Positions 20,204-30,456 of a stretch of 64,000 nt of DNA are shown piece after piece. Source of the DNA: Pseudoips prasinana (Eukaryota; Arthropoda; Insecta; Lepidoptera; Nolidae); assembly GCA_951640165.1 (NCBI GenBank), contig OX621255.1, positions 4,898,001 through 4,962,000 on the forward strand, read 5' to 3'. A program made the position numbers and the translations under genes. The notes beneath the pieces were generated by a model, which searched no databases, was not told the DNA's origin, and worked only from the letters and a program-made list of their open reading frames with translations. Numbering within the stretch: position 1 is the first letter of the stretch; the number at the start of each line of letters is the position of its first letter.

Positions 20204-20869
20204 ATAAAATAAGAGTCCTAAGAAACAAAATAAAAAGACTGCTTTGGCCCACTGAAGTAAAACCTAGATATACGAAACGTAATAGGCTATGAGAGAAAGA
20301 GAGAAAGAAAATGTGTGCTCTCACTTGGCCCTACAGTAATATACGAAATGTAAGTCTCTCTTTATCTTCCTTTCAACTTCAGTTCGCCTCACCCGATCAC
20401 ACTTTTCGTAACGCTCTCGTCACCAGCTTACTCCCCAAGTCAAACGTGCGTAAAGGAGCGTCCTTCAATTTTTTTTTCTAAATCAGTACACAAATAGCAT
20501 ACATACAGAACGAAACCATAACCTCTTTCTTTTCAATTCGGCAAAAACATACGGAGATGTCTTGGCGTTGACTTTTACCCCTATCATTTGACAGCTGCTA
20601 AAGCAATGTTGTCGTCTTAAAATAAAGTGACATTAGTGTTAAAATTTGAAGTTCATAGTTAAATCAAGCCTCGGGGAGTAATAAATATATTTAAAGCTCT
20701 GAAACGTATATAATTTACCTATAATATTTCAATTTATAAAACGCAGTCATCATAATAATATCCTGGGACATTATTCTGATTTTTTGTCGTTTTGGTTTGA
20801 TTTTATTTTTTGTATGTAATTTAATTACAAACAACATTGAACAAAACAACAACATTCAACATTTGTGAA
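20204..20869. other. Unassigned, with a SINE A tail remnant
   Basis: The family A tail ATAATATCCTGGGACATTA appears at 20754. A purine run GAGAGAAAGAGAGAAAGAAA lies at 20291. No gene. Confidence 0.4.
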
Positions 20870-21105
20870 TATAATGACAGTAATCGAGGCAAAAGAAGTA
20901 TGCAAAGATCGTGACAATGGAAATCCGTTGTCTCTGCCTACCCCTCTGGGAAACAGGCGTGAGTCTATGTATGTATGTATGTGTAATTTAATTAATGTGA
21001 CTGTGATTTTTGTTTCATGTAATTTACTATTTTATTTTATGTGATTTTATTTTATGAGATGAAAAGAGTCTTACTTGCTCGAGAATAAATGATTTATTAT
21101 TATTC
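20870..21105 (+). repeat. LINE 3' end
   Basis: Contains GTAATCGAGGCAAAAGAAG, AATCCGTTGTCTCTGCC, CAGGCGTGAGTCTATGTATG and a final AATAAATGATTTATTATT. It is the same family as 62690-62960, where a C-terminal frame remains. Confidence 0.5.
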
Positions 21106-21333
21106 ACACACGGCCATCTGGCCCCAAACCAAGCACAGCTTGTACTATAGAACCCAGATAACTGATATATTACATATACTACTTTTCTATTGTAAATATA
21201 TACTTATATAGATAATTACATCCAGACTCAGGACCAGACATGTTCAATACAAATATCTGTCCTGGGTGGGAATCGAACCCCGGACCTGCGGCTTGAAAGG
21301 CAAGTATCTACAAACCACGCCATGGCCCGTGAT
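21106..21333 (-). mobile_element. SINE family A, antisense
   Basis: ACACACGGCCATCTGGCCCC through CTGGGTGGGAATCGAACCCC, ending GCCATGGCCCGTG. Slightly shortened within the head. Confidence 0.6.
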
Positions 21334-21660
21334 AATCTTACCGCATATACAAAATCTGGTCTCATTATGTCTATCCGGCCATTTGATCAACAGCACGTGT
21401 CTTCAAGAGGGTTGCCGTTCAATTCTCCGGTGGTACATTTTTTATCAATAGATGTAATGGCACAGCTGATGAGCCGGAAGGAAGTCTTATTTTTTATGCT
21501 CTATGACGAATGCTAAAAATTAGACGAGTAAAAAAAGAAGCGCGGCTTTCGAGATCTGCAGCTGTTTCCGTTATTTAAAAAAAAACATAGATTGTTGAAA
21601 TATTGTTATAATGACGGGTGATTCTTTCTATTACACTAATTTAAATTACACTACTTCTCG
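21334..21660. other. No feature recognised
   Basis: Two overlapping short frames without recognisable content. Confidence 0.35.
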
Positions 21661-21675
21661 CTCTTATAAATATAA

Positions 21676-22384
21676 TCTATACATATAATAAAATCGTAGG
21701 AAAGTCAAAACTGTATATTGAATATTTTTTTATAATTTAATATTGGGGCGTGACCTACTATCGATATCGAAACCAAAAATATAGTTATTAGAATTTTTGT
21801 CTGTTTGTCTATATGTATGTCCGGGCTAAACTCAAAAAGTACTTATGGATTAACTTCAAATTTTGCATGAATATTACCTAGATGTCGGGTCAACATATAG
21901 GTTACATATTATCACGCTATCACCTACGGAGGAGGAGCTGTGATAATTTATAAAATTTTACGCGGGTAAAACCGCGGGGTACAGCTAGTCTATACATATA
22001 ATAAAAACGTAGAAAAGTCAAAACTGTACAAAGAATATTTTTCAAAAAGGATACTTGGGGCGTGACCTGCAATCGATATCGAAACCAAAAATATAGTTTT
22101 TAGAATTTTTGTCTGTTTGTCTGTATGTATGTCCGGGCTAAACTCAAAAAGCACTGTATGGATTTACTTCAAATTTTCATGAATATTACTAAGAGGTCGG
22201 GTCAACATATAGGCTACATATTATCACGATATCTCCTAACAACCTTTACCAGACAAACAGACACACAGACAAAAATTCTAAAAACTATATTTTTGGCTTC
22301 GATATCGATAGTAGATGCCCCAAGCATCCTTTTTAAAAAATATTCAATGTACAGTTTTGACTTTATTATATGTATAGATATAGC
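21676..22384. mobile_element. Helitron-like pair, one member folded back
   Basis: The first copy (21676-21990) is complete: TCTATACATATAATAAAATCG to a GGTAAAACCGCGGGG hairpin and CTAGT. Immediately after the CTAGT a second start appears and runs to about 22240. From 22255 to 22384 the sequence is the inverse of that start, giving arms of about 137 bp. Landmarks are AATCGATATCGAAACC and GGCTTCGATATCGATAG. Confidence 0.6.
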
Positions 22385-22479
22385 TAATATGGAAAGGAGG
22401 CATAAACAATAAAAATAGATAGTGCGCTTGAAATCCTCAGTTAAGCTAAAAAGTGATCATGCGATTTTTCTTTCGAGTC

Positions 22480-22860
22480 GTGTCGATAGTCGTCCGGGTC
22501 GTTCCATCGGATCATGAGAGTGATGCGATAGAAAGTGCCCCTGTGTTTGCACACACACGTATGTACAGACGCCAGCACATCCAGCTACCCTAATCTGTCA
22601 AATTTCTTTTATAAATTTTCCACTTTATCCCATAACTCAAGTTAAATCTTATCATGGGTACCAGAGTTCAATTCTATTTTTTGTCACTATTTATGTGTAA
22701 ATTGTGCACTTTTTTGTGGGAAATAAATAATAATAATTGTTATATTATCATAAGCATAAGGTTCACTTTAAATTGGGGAATTTTGACGGGTGTAGCTTGA
22801 TGTGCTGGCGTCTGCACTGTAATATTTCCCGCTTAGATGGCTACCATATTATCTCTGCAT
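22480..22860 (+). mobile_element. SINE family E fragment split by P-MITE copy 5
   Basis: The left part has CCATCGGATCATGAGAGTG and AGTGCCCCTGTGTTTGC. The right part has CACTGTAATATTTCCCGC and AGATGGCTACC. Both match the continuous copy at 36990-37350. Confidence 0.55.
22566..22814. mobile_element. P-MITE copy 5, interrupted
   Basis: The termini are CAGACGCCAGCACATC and GATGTGCTGGCGTCTG. The centre is opened by about 108 bp (22637-22744) ending GGGAAATAAATAATAATAAT, which looks like a truncated LINE tail. Confidence 0.7.
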
Positions 22861-22964
22861 CACCCAAAGGTCGACTGGCAAAGAATGGTTTTAGCATTAA
22901 GTCCGCCTTTGTACTATTGTGCAAGAAGCTTAAAAATTAATTAATGAAACATGGCTAGTCTTAT

Positions 22965-23396
22965 TTTTTTTAATCCTGGATGGGTTTGCGCTTGACCACG
23001 ATCTCACCTGGTGGTAAGTGAAGATGTGGTCGAAAATGGACCGCGCGTACCCATAAGATGCCTGTTCACTCCTTGAATGATATATTACAAAAATTTTACA
23101 ATGATAGATATCTTCGCTACAAGCTACGCCAAATACAAAAAAGAACTAGTTAAAAGCTTAAAAGGTCTCTTAACTATAGGTAGTACTTAAGAATACGATT
23201 TAATATATATAATTATATATGTATATACTATATATAATATCCTAACACACTAACACCACTGTATGTAGATATCATATTAGTAATACGTGGAAACGTTGTG
23301 GGTTGTACAATTAACCAATGTCACCCTTATGATATTTTAGCTGTAAGATATATTGTACAATTGTTTGTTTCCCAAATAAAATAAAATAAAATAATA
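22965..23396. repeat. Two LINE tails: repeat M (minus) and an (AAATA)n tail (plus)
   Basis: 22965-23063 has GATCTCACCTGGTGGTAAGT. 23070-23396 ends GTTTCCCAAATAAAATAAAA with repeated AAATA units. Both are 5'-truncated. Confidence 0.45.
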
Positions 23397-23804
23397 ATCC
23401 TATTTATATAACAGCGTAAAAAAACTTAAGACTATTAAGTATTTAAAACAAGGGGGAAACCGGGGAATAGTTTCTATGGGGCACGGTGACTTAAAATGTC
23501 TTAATAATTTTGCATTCCTATTCATTCGCTGTACATGTGCTCGACCTAAATCCACGTAGACTTTCAATGAGTTTTGTTTCCAAAATCCTTCAACACAGTC
23601 TCAATAATAGCCTTAGAAAAATGACCTTACGTCACTGACCACATTTCAAAGCTTATTATGATTCAAGTCCGGGTCCAGCTGACTCACGCTGATGTCAGAG
23701 TTACTCACTTGCAGGTATAGCCTTGTGAGTTGTGTGAGCGCGAAAGTTGACGCAGATATAGGCAACATACTACATAACTTATGGCTTAAATGGGACTTAT
23801 TCAA
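23397..23804. other. No gene recognised
   Basis: A 72-codon frame starting near 23692 runs into the next Helitron and is not credible as a gene. Confidence 0.4.
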
Positions 23805-24041
23805 TCATTCTATTAATATTATATATGGGATAGTTTGTGAGTATGGATGTATGGATGTTTGTTACTCTTTCGCGCGGAACTACCGAACGGATTTTGATGA
23901 AAGTTTGTAGTAAATATAGCTTATATATCCAAAACTTTATAAATTATAGCCTATGTGTTCTGTTGTATAGTTATAAATTATAGCCAACACATGCTATAAT
24001 TTATAAAGTTTTACGCGGGTTAAACCGCGGGCACAGCTAGT
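23805..24041 (+). mobile_element. Helitron-like element
   Basis: TCTATTAATATTATATATGG, GGAACTACCGAACGGATTTT, a repeated ATAAATTATAGCC module and the end GGTTAAACCGCGGGCACAG with CTAGT. Confidence 0.6.
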
Positions 24042-24835
24042 AGATATATAATATTTAATTTAGGTACTGGCCTGTCGGACTGCTAGGCCGAAGGTCGTGA
24101 TGGTCGTGATGATGAGCACGATAATTGGTTCAGTGTCTGAGTCTTGACATCCGTTCGCCTCGCTCGATCTCAATTTACCTAACACTCTCGTCTATAAAAA
24201 AAGTGTTTTTATTGGAATAAAATTATTGTTTTGGTTTATAAACCCACCAAACTGCGCAACAGTTTGTCGGCAGGATTAGCGCTTGTTTTAACTTCCTTAA
24301 AGTAAGTACAAACTAGATGAATACATATAATTTTGATAAATATTTGTAACTGTAGTAATTTTGTCAAACCACTTACAAAAATATCAGCATTCACAAAATT
24401 CAGTTAGGAGTATTTGTCTAACTTTATGTTTTAGGGATGCTTTACTTATCGTAACATGTTCTTTCCTAAGGCAAGAAAATTAATTATATATAGTTGGGGT
24501 CAAATACTAGTTGGTTCTATCGCCGTAATAGTTTTTGACTGAGGGTCGAATAAATTTTTGTTCCCGTACACGCCTGGTGTTATAATTGTTACGCAGGATA
24601 TATATTAAGATTCATCACTACATTCTAATGCTACTCGTATCTTTGTTATTGGATTAGAAATGTACACCGTAGATCGCACCGGATACACCATCACACGAGT
24701 TATCGTAGGGCCGATTATAATGCGCGAGGCGTCCATTGCAGCGCGCCACTCACTTGGACTGCATTACCATTCGAAATACATTATTGTATTTCAAAATAAC
24801 ATTACGTGCTCTTTGATGTGATCTATCATAATGTG
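24042..24835. other. Unassigned DNA
   Basis: A SINE-B-like scrap (GATGAGCACGATAATTGGTT) lies near 24110. The rest, to 24835, is not recognised and has no long frame. Confidence 0.35.
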
Positions 24836-25255
24836 GGGGATATTAACCTGCTGTTAAAATTGTGGGTATAGACTGTAGAGTTCTGTCTATTGTTGTCTGT
24901 GGTATGTTATTAGTATCTCAGTAAGAAAGCCGGGTGGCGTTGTTGATAACAATGGATACAACCACCCAGGACAGACATTTGTGTGCATGCACATGTCTGT
25001 TTGTCCTGAGTCTGGGTGTAATTATCTATATAAGTATGTAGTTACAAGAGAAAAGTAGTAGATATATGTAGTATATCAGTTATCTGGTTTCCATAGTACA
25101 ACCTCTCCTTAGTTTGGGTTCAGATGGCTGTGTGTAAATAATGTCCCAGGATATTATTATTATATTAACCTGCTGTGAAAAGTGTGGGTAAAGAATAGAC
25201 TGTAGAGTTCTGTCTATTATTGTCTGAGGTATGAGATTAGTGTCCGTGTAAGTTG
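24836..25255 (+). repeat. About 95-bp direct duplication flanking a SINE A copy
   Basis: TATTAACCTGCTGT, TAGACTGTAGAGTTCTGTCT and TTGTCTG recur in the same order at 24836-24928 and 25160-25255 with several differences. A SINE A copy lies between. Too long for a target duplication; more likely a tandem duplication or two copies of one repeat. Confidence 0.5.
24957..25158 (+). mobile_element. SINE family A, 5'-truncated
   Basis: It starts within the B-box end (CCACCCAGGACAGACATTTG) and runs to AATGTCCCAGGATATTATTA. The tRNA head is missing. Confidence 0.6.
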
Positions 25256-25379
25256 AGAAGTTTGCAGGAATTCGCTCTGCAATCCGGCCTGCATTGTTGA
25301 CAGATTTAAGTATGCATTTAGAGTGATTTGTTCGGTAATTAAGGAGTTTCATATCTGCTGCTTTCTTTAGTTACGCAGG

Positions 25380-25673
25380 TGGACGACCAATCATGTAAAT
25401 GTGTTTGAAAGGTCAATATGATATGATCTTTCACATGTAACTGTAAACATATTAGTCGGCCATGTTTCTAGAAAACAAAGCCGATAGATAATACCAAATC
25501 CTCCGGAAGGGTGTTAGCAAGGGAATCCTAAATTTGATCTGCCAGTGTGTATCGTTCGTAGCTTTAAGCAGAGCGCCTACCCCAGATTGTTAGATGGTGC
25601 AGGTTCGAGACCCGCCGGACTATTAAATGTATGATTTACCATTTTTGAGATTAGATTAACGATAAGTAATGGA
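25380..25673 (+). mobile_element. SINE family H (tRNA-like)
   Basis: TCCGGAAGGGTGTTAGCAAG, then CAGAGCGCCTACCCC, then GGTTCGAGACCCGCCGG (B box). The same order appears at 38850-39075. Confidence 0.5.
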
Positions 25674-25966
25674 ATCAGGCGTTACTTTGCGGAAATCCAT
25701 AACAATCAAAATACAAAATCAATATGTAGTGTTAATTCCGCTAATTGTCAGTTTAATCATGCCGGGATGCAATTTGCACCGCCCTCCCGCCCGCAAAAAA
25801 CGTGCACATGCAAGAAGGACAACGCCAGTACGATACCCAACACGTGTTTCGGTCCTCCACGGACCATTCTCAAGGGCTGCTACCTCGTCGAGTGCTCGAA
25901 GGAGACTAAAAGTCAACGAGCCGAGCGCTCTTTTATATACTACCAACCGCATGGACAATTATTTCT

Positions 25967-26173
25967 AACTACCCCCAAATATTCGTAGTAAAGGAGATGA
26001 AACTAAATTTGTTTGGTCATTCAACAATGTAAAACTATTACTGCTATGTTTTAATATTTCTAATTGTTCCAACACACATAACCGGAAACTTTTATTACAA
26101 CTATGAAAATATTATACGTATTATTGTCGCCCAAGGAATGGCCAGTTTCGATTAAATGTTTGGCGTAATGAGA
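25967..26173 (-). pseudogene. Penelope C-terminal fragment, left arm (frameshifted)
   Basis: Inverse copy of 26223-26436. One base is missing at the ATATTTTCATAG position compared with ATATTTTACATAG on the right, breaking the frame. Otherwise it is the same coding end. Confidence 0.5.
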
Positions 26174-26178
26174 TTTAG

Positions 26179-26436
26179 ATTTATAAAGAGCATGTAGCTG
26201 CTTATAGGAATGGCCATCCTGATAAATCTCATTACGCCAAACATTTAATCGAAACTGGCCATTCCTTGGGCGACAATAATACGTATAATATTTTACATAG
26301 TTGTAATAAAAGTTTCCGGTTATGTGTGTTGGAACAATTAGAAATATTAAAACATAGCAGTAATAGTTTTACATTGTTGAATGACCAAACAAATCTAGTT
26401 TCATCTCCTTTACTACGAATATTTGGGGGTAGTTAG
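26179..26436 (+). pseudogene. Penelope-like retroelement, GIY-YIG C-terminal end
   Basis: An 85-codon frame opens after TAG at 26176 and ends at TAG 26436. It contains EHVAAYRNGHPDKSHYAKH, LIETGHSL and VLEQLEILKHS. This pattern of spaced His, Ser-x-hydrophobic-Ala-x-His and a terminal LE-x-LEI block is typical of the region following the GIY-YIG core in Penelope-like proteins. The reverse transcriptase and the GIY-YIG motif itself are absent, so it is a 5'-truncated remnant. No in-frame ATG. Confidence 0.55.
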
Positions 26437-26463
26437 AAATAATTGTCCATGCGGTTGGTAGTA

Positions 26464-26497
26464 TATAAAAGAGCGCTCGGCTCGTTGACTTTTAGTC
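26464..26497 (+). promoter_or_regulatory. TATA and initiator of the Penelope end
   Basis: TATAAA at 26464-26469 lies 30 bp before TTAGTC (A at 26494), just downstream of the protein stop. The inverted counterpart is in the left arm near 25904-25937. Together the arms would fire toward the outside on both sides. Confidence 0.4.
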
Positions 26498-26520
26498 TCC
26501 TTCGAGCACTCGACGAGGTA

Positions 26521-26568
26521 GCAGCCCTTGAGAATGGTCCGTGGAGGACCGAAACACGTGTTGGGTAT
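26521..26568 (+). ncRNA. Hammerhead-like fold, degenerate
   Basis: AGCCC can pair with GGGT (stem I), GGTCC with GGACC (stem II), followed by GAAAC. The conserved CTGANGA core reads TTGAGAA instead, two changes from consensus. Penelope elements are known to carry hammerhead motifs in their terminal repeats. The inverse copy is at 25833-25880. Confidence 0.3.
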
Positions 26569-26762
26569 CGTACTGGCGCATGTAATTTGCTTTTTAATAT
26601 TGTCCTTCTTGCATGTGCACGTTTTTTGCGGGCGGGAGGGCGGTGCAAATTGCATCCCGGCATGATTAAACTGACAATTAGCGGAATTAACACTACATAT
26701 TGATTTTGTATTTTGATTAGATTAACGCTTTTCATTGCAAATAATGCTATAAAAAATTTACA

Positions 26763-26817
26763 ATCATGTAACGCTATAACCAAGAGTTGCATACTCTTAG
26801 TTATAGCGATACATGAT
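26763..26817. repeat. 55-bp hairpin
   Basis: The outer arms ATCATGTAACGCTATAAC pair with a partner differing at one base. The inner arms AAGAGT/ACTCTT enclose TGCAT. It lies directly beside the Penelope palindrome. Confidence 0.6.
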
Positions 26818-27044
26818 GAATAAAATAAAAAGAACTGATAAATAAAAGTTTCAAATGTTTAATAAAAATAAATTGTCTACCGCCGCCGTTATCTTCAATA
26901 CGTCTGCTTCGCATTAAAAAGTCTCCTTTTTTAGGTTTTCCAAATAGAGATTTAAGTAAACCGAAATCTTTATCCAATGTCTCATGTCTTAATAAGCTTG
27001 AAATTTTTTTTTCGGCTTTCAGCTGTATAGTAATAGCTGCTGTT
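26818..27044. other. Possible coding remnant, unrecognised
   Basis: A minus-strand frame (26801-27055) is open for 84 codons with plausible composition (LKAEKKISSLLRHETLDKDF). Its only start lies inside the adjacent P-MITE, so if it was coding, its beginning is lost. Function not recognised. Confidence 0.25.
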
Positions 27045-27177
27045 CCAGCCAACACATCCAGCTACCCCAATCTGACAAATTTATTTTATAGACTTTCAAC
27101 TATATGACATAAACATAAGGTTCACTTTCAATTGGGGAAATTTCACAGATTGGGGTAGCTTGATTTGCTGGCGTCTG
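27045..27177. mobile_element. P-MITE copy 6, damaged left end
   Basis: The left end reads CCAGCCAACACATCCAGC instead of CAGACGCCAGCACATC. The right end is intact (GCTGGCGTCTG). Confidence 0.7.
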
Positions 27178-27290
27178 CACTTGCCAAGCTCACAATACAG
27201 TACATTAATATAGTTGTATACAATATTAAAATAACTATATTTTGAACTAGTCCGTCCGTGCAGTCTGTTTTATCACATAAGATGTCGTCT
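27178..27290 (-). repeat. Repeat G fragment
   Basis: CACTTGCCAAGCTCACAATA, then CTAGTCCGTCCGTGCAGTC. It follows the MITE directly. Confidence 0.5.
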
Positions 27291-27594
27291 GGAAATAGTC
27301 GCTATTATTTGATAACACGGCCAATCGTACATTTATTTAGATATTAAGTTTTTTTTTCTATCAACTGTTTTTATATCGTGTGCAACAAAGTGTATCTATA
27401 AGTCTATAATTGACCAGTAAACCGAAGCGCTGTGAATTAATTCGTTTGGCCTTCTTTTATTTAGTATGTAGAACGAATATCTGAGCCGTTTGTTATTAAG
27501 CCAGTTTTCCGCTAACATTACAACTATACTACGTCTTTATATAAAAAGTATACAGGGTAATCGCTATAAATCAAGATAAATATTATAAATCGGC
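27291..27594. other. Unassigned AT-rich DNA
   Basis: No frame, no recognised repeat. Confidence 0.4.
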
Positions 27595-27930
27595 CATGTT
27601 GGAGTCTGACTCTCACACGAAGTACTCCATACCATTGAGACAATTTTTGATTATTTTTAACTTCATTTTAGAATCCTGATGCAAAAAGAGGGGTATTGGA
27701 AGTTTGACATCGATGTCTGTCTTATCTGTGTGCGTGTACGTGTGTGTGTGTGCATACGTGTATGTGTGTGCATACGTGTGTGTGTGTGTGTGTGTCAAAC
27801 GGATGGACCGATTTCAAAGCGGTTTTTTCATTTGAAAGCCATTTTCCTTGGAGTAGTTCTTAGCTATGTTTGATTAATATCGGTCCAGCAGTGTAGAGTA
27901 TCAGCTCTTTTCCAAAATGATGTAATTATA
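27595..27930 (+). repeat. Dispersed repeat with a GT microsatellite
   Basis: GATGCAAAAAGAGGGGTATT, then a degenerate GT-rich run (27727-27794), then AACGGATGGACCGATTTCAA. It resembles a lepidopteran element whose 5' head TTAACCCCCGACGC appears at 3800-3860. Short frames here reflect the GT run. Confidence 0.4.
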
Positions 27931-28094
27931 GTTGGAGTCGAAGGTTTTCTAACTGTTAGGTTATTGTAATAATTTGTTGTTAAATCAGCAATAGAAGCAC
28001 ACTGTAAAAAAATCGGATTCTTCTGTTCTTGTGATACATGCCGCTGATAGACAGATGGATGGACAGCGGAGGCTTGGTAATAGGGTTCCATTGG

Positions 28095-28440
28095 TAACCT
28101 TAGTTCGCCACCACGCTGCTGCTATTTTTTTCGTCCGCTGGTGTCATGCGGTGTATTTCTTCCAGGCCTCCTAGGCACCATAGATAGGGCAGTTTTCGGC
28201 GATTTGTACTGGAGTCGATTTCCTGAGACCCCATTTGTGCAATTGGTAATTAAATCGAACATTCAAAATTCAAATTCAAATTCAAAAGTCGTTTATTCCG
28301 TTAAAATATTACATTTGTGTGGAATCGTCAATTTTTTTTTACCCTACCGTGCAGTGCATGACGTGGCAGCTACTGAGAAACACTGCCAGAAAACTCAGTA
28401 GGAATCCTTTTTTAAAAATATATATTTCTTAAATAAATTT
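28095..28440. repeat. LINE 3' end with ATTCAA repeats
   Basis: AAATTCAAATTCAAATTC near 28266 and CCAGAAAACTCAGTAGG near 28388 are landmarks of a widespread 3' end I associate with CR1/L2-type LINEs, antisense here. Confidence 0.4.
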
Positions 28441-28994
28441 ACATTGTATTTAAATGTGTTAATTTAGAGCGACTCAATCCCAAGCTGTTTTGTCACTTAA
28501 ATAATCAGAAGTTTTGTAATAAGCCCTGCTACACAATTTGGCCTGGCGTGCTTTATGTATAGCGCATCAAGTTCGTTATGCATCTCTTTCCTAAACATCA
28601 GAATAAGTAAAGTAAGAGAGAGACAGGTGATTGCATGTACGATATTCACCCTTCAGGCCAAAAATGTAATCAGCCCAGTCTACCATACAAGGAGTCTATA
28701 GCAATATTCGGAATGTGGTTCCTGTCGACTTGCTTGTGACTTGCAAAAACGCCAATCAACCTATTGACAAACGTGTATTCAAAGATCAGCATGCCAAACT
28801 GGATGGAGTACTTTTTTATTTTTATATACTTATTTTTATATAAGGACGCAACGTGCAAACATAAAAATGGCAATGTCACCTCCGTTAGTTATTGCCAAGA
28901 TGGAACCCAACTCGAATATATGCAGATAGATAGAATATGATATTAGTGTGATTAAGTGGCGTTTTCCCAGATATGAGTAGATCCCAGTTCCCAG
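28441..28994. other. No gene recognised
   Basis: A 69-codon minus-strand frame is unrecognised. Confidence 0.4.
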
Positions 28995-29157
28995 CTAGTA
29001 GTTTGTGAGTGTGTATGTTTGTTATTTCTTCACGTCTAAACGGCTGCTGGAGCGATTAAAAAAAATTTGGTACGGAGTTAGCTGACACCCTGGATTAACT
29101 CATAGGCTATAATTTATAAAGTTTAACGCGGGTAAAACCGCGAGACACAACCAGTTC
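28995..29157 (+). mobile_element. Helitron-like element, decayed 3' end
   Basis: GTTTGTGAGTGTGTATGTTT, GGTACGGAGTTAGCTGACAC and GGTAAAACCGCGAGACAC. The final CTAGT has changed to CCAGT. Confidence 0.55.
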
Positions 29158-29297
29158 TATATAGAGGTACCAAATTTGATATTAGAAGTATAATAATAAT
29201 AAAATGGATATCCGTACGGTCTGTGTGTTATTTATAAATAACAGACAGACGGACTAATATATATATATATATTTTTTTATTACTGTATGTGACTATG

Positions 29298-29548
29298 ACA
29301 GGCCTGTTAGCGTGGTTGGCAAATGCTTGCTTTTCACGCCGAAGGTGGTGGGTTCGATTCCCACCCAGGACAGATATTTGTGTGCATGAACATATCTGTT
29401 TGTCCTAAGTCTGGGAGTAATTATCTATATAAGTATGTATTTACTTTATTATATCAGTTATCTGGTTTACAGTACAAGCTATGCTCAGTTTGGGATCAGA
29501 AGGCCATATGTGAATAATGTCCCATGATATATATTTATATTATTATTT
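29298..29548 (+). mobile_element. SINE family A, full-length reference copy
   Basis: Head AGGCCTGTTAGCGTGGTTGG (A box), then GGTTCGATTCCCACCC (B box, 29350-29365), CAGATATTTGTGTGCATGAA, TATCAGTTATCTGG, GTTTGGGATCAGAAGGCC and an ATATTATTATT tail. These are internal polymerase III promoter elements; mobilisation would need a partner LINE. A TA microsatellite (29262-29275) precedes it. Confidence 0.7.
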
Positions 29549-29883
29549 CATAACATTACACAACCACATTAAATCGCAAAGAAGGAGCGTATAAAACAGG
29601 TCTACATTGTGCGGCCAAAAGATTGACCTCTCAAGGAACCCACATATTATTTTGGTCAAGTAAAACATAAGTACTACCTACATCTTCAACTTTAAGCGTA
29701 TTTTCCAAGATGATCTCATGTGCGTAAGAGATCCTTTTGCGTTAGCCTCTAAAGTAAGATTTCTTATATTAGTCATCGTAACTCAAAACCTGTTTTGTTA
29801 GCATACCAATTGTCTGGTTCTGTGAATTTTATACTTATGCCTCGCATTATTATATACCGAACCAACGTTTATTTATAAATTAC
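29549..29883. other. Unassigned DNA
   Basis: No coding frame and no recognised repeat. Confidence 0.4.
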
Positions 29884-30056
29884 TAGCTGTGCCCCACGGT
29901 GTTACCCGCGTTAAATTTGTTCATTTTCTTTGCTATAAACCTCACGGAGCCCGAGACCTTTCCAACGAATGCAAAACCGTGGAAATCGGTTCGTGCGTTC
30001 TGGAGTTATAGTGTCAGGAAGGAAAACCCGACTTATTTTTATATAGTAGAAGATTT
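29884..30056 (-). mobile_element. Helitron-like element, subtype 2
   Basis: On the plus strand it begins CTAGCTGTGCCCCACGGTG (inverted 3' end). It holds CTCACGGAGCCCGAGACC and GTTCTGGAGTTATAGTG. The sense twin is at 38315-38482. Confidence 0.6.
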
Positions 30057-30091
30057 TAGTTAGGAAGGTAGGTTTTACGCTAATGTTTTCT

Positions 30092-30350
30092 GACGGGCCT
30101 GTTGGCGTCGTTGGCCTGCTTTTCACGCCGGAGGTCGTGAGTTCGATTCCCACCCAGGACAGATATTTGTGTGCATGAACATGTCTGTTTGTCCCGAGTC
30201 TGGGTGTAATCTTTCTATATAAGTATATAATTACAAAAGAAATGTAGTATATGTAGTATATCAGTTATCTGGTTTCCATAGTACAAGCTCTGCTTAGTTT
30301 GGGATCAGATGGACGTGTGTAAATAATGTCTCAGGATATTATTATTATTA
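30092..30350 (+). mobile_element. SINE family A
   Basis: GACGGGCCTGTTGGCGTC head (slightly deleted after the A box), B box GTTCGATTCCCACCC and an ATATTATTATTATTA tail. Confidence 0.65.
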
Positions 30351-30456
30351 CTTTTGTTTGTAAAATCGTTGCTAACGCTATCAACCCTGCATTTTATCTT
30401 CAATCTTATTATTTTGGAGTAAACGTACCGCTGGAAACCGCTGGATGCGCAAACCG

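Larger units (their letters stand above)
25674..26718. mobile_element. Penelope-like element as a 1-kb inverted palindrome
   Basis: The left arm 25704-26177 is the inverse of the right arm 26223-26718, with a 45-bp spacer. The arms are almost identical. The clearest differences are about 21 bp extra in the right arm near 26580 and one missing base in the left near 26107. The right arm reads outward as the C-terminal end of a Penelope protein followed by a TATA/initiator region. Penelope-like elements are known for inverted or partial tandem end copies, and this fits. A remnant of the same end lies at 6890-7006. Confidence 0.6.

Noticed and set aside
25719..26792. Frames of 70-119 codons in the Penelope arms downstream of the stop
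   Set aside because: They are mirror copies in promoter-like non-coding DNA and appear on both strands because of the palindrome.
27613..27873. Thr/His-rich and Cys/Val-rich frames
   Set aside because: Direct translation of a GT/CA microsatellite.
29298..30350. tRNA genes at the GGTTCGATTCCCACCC sites
   Set aside because: The A and B boxes sit in SINE heads with conserved non-tRNA bodies repeated many times; no cloverleaf with matched acceptor stem is visible.
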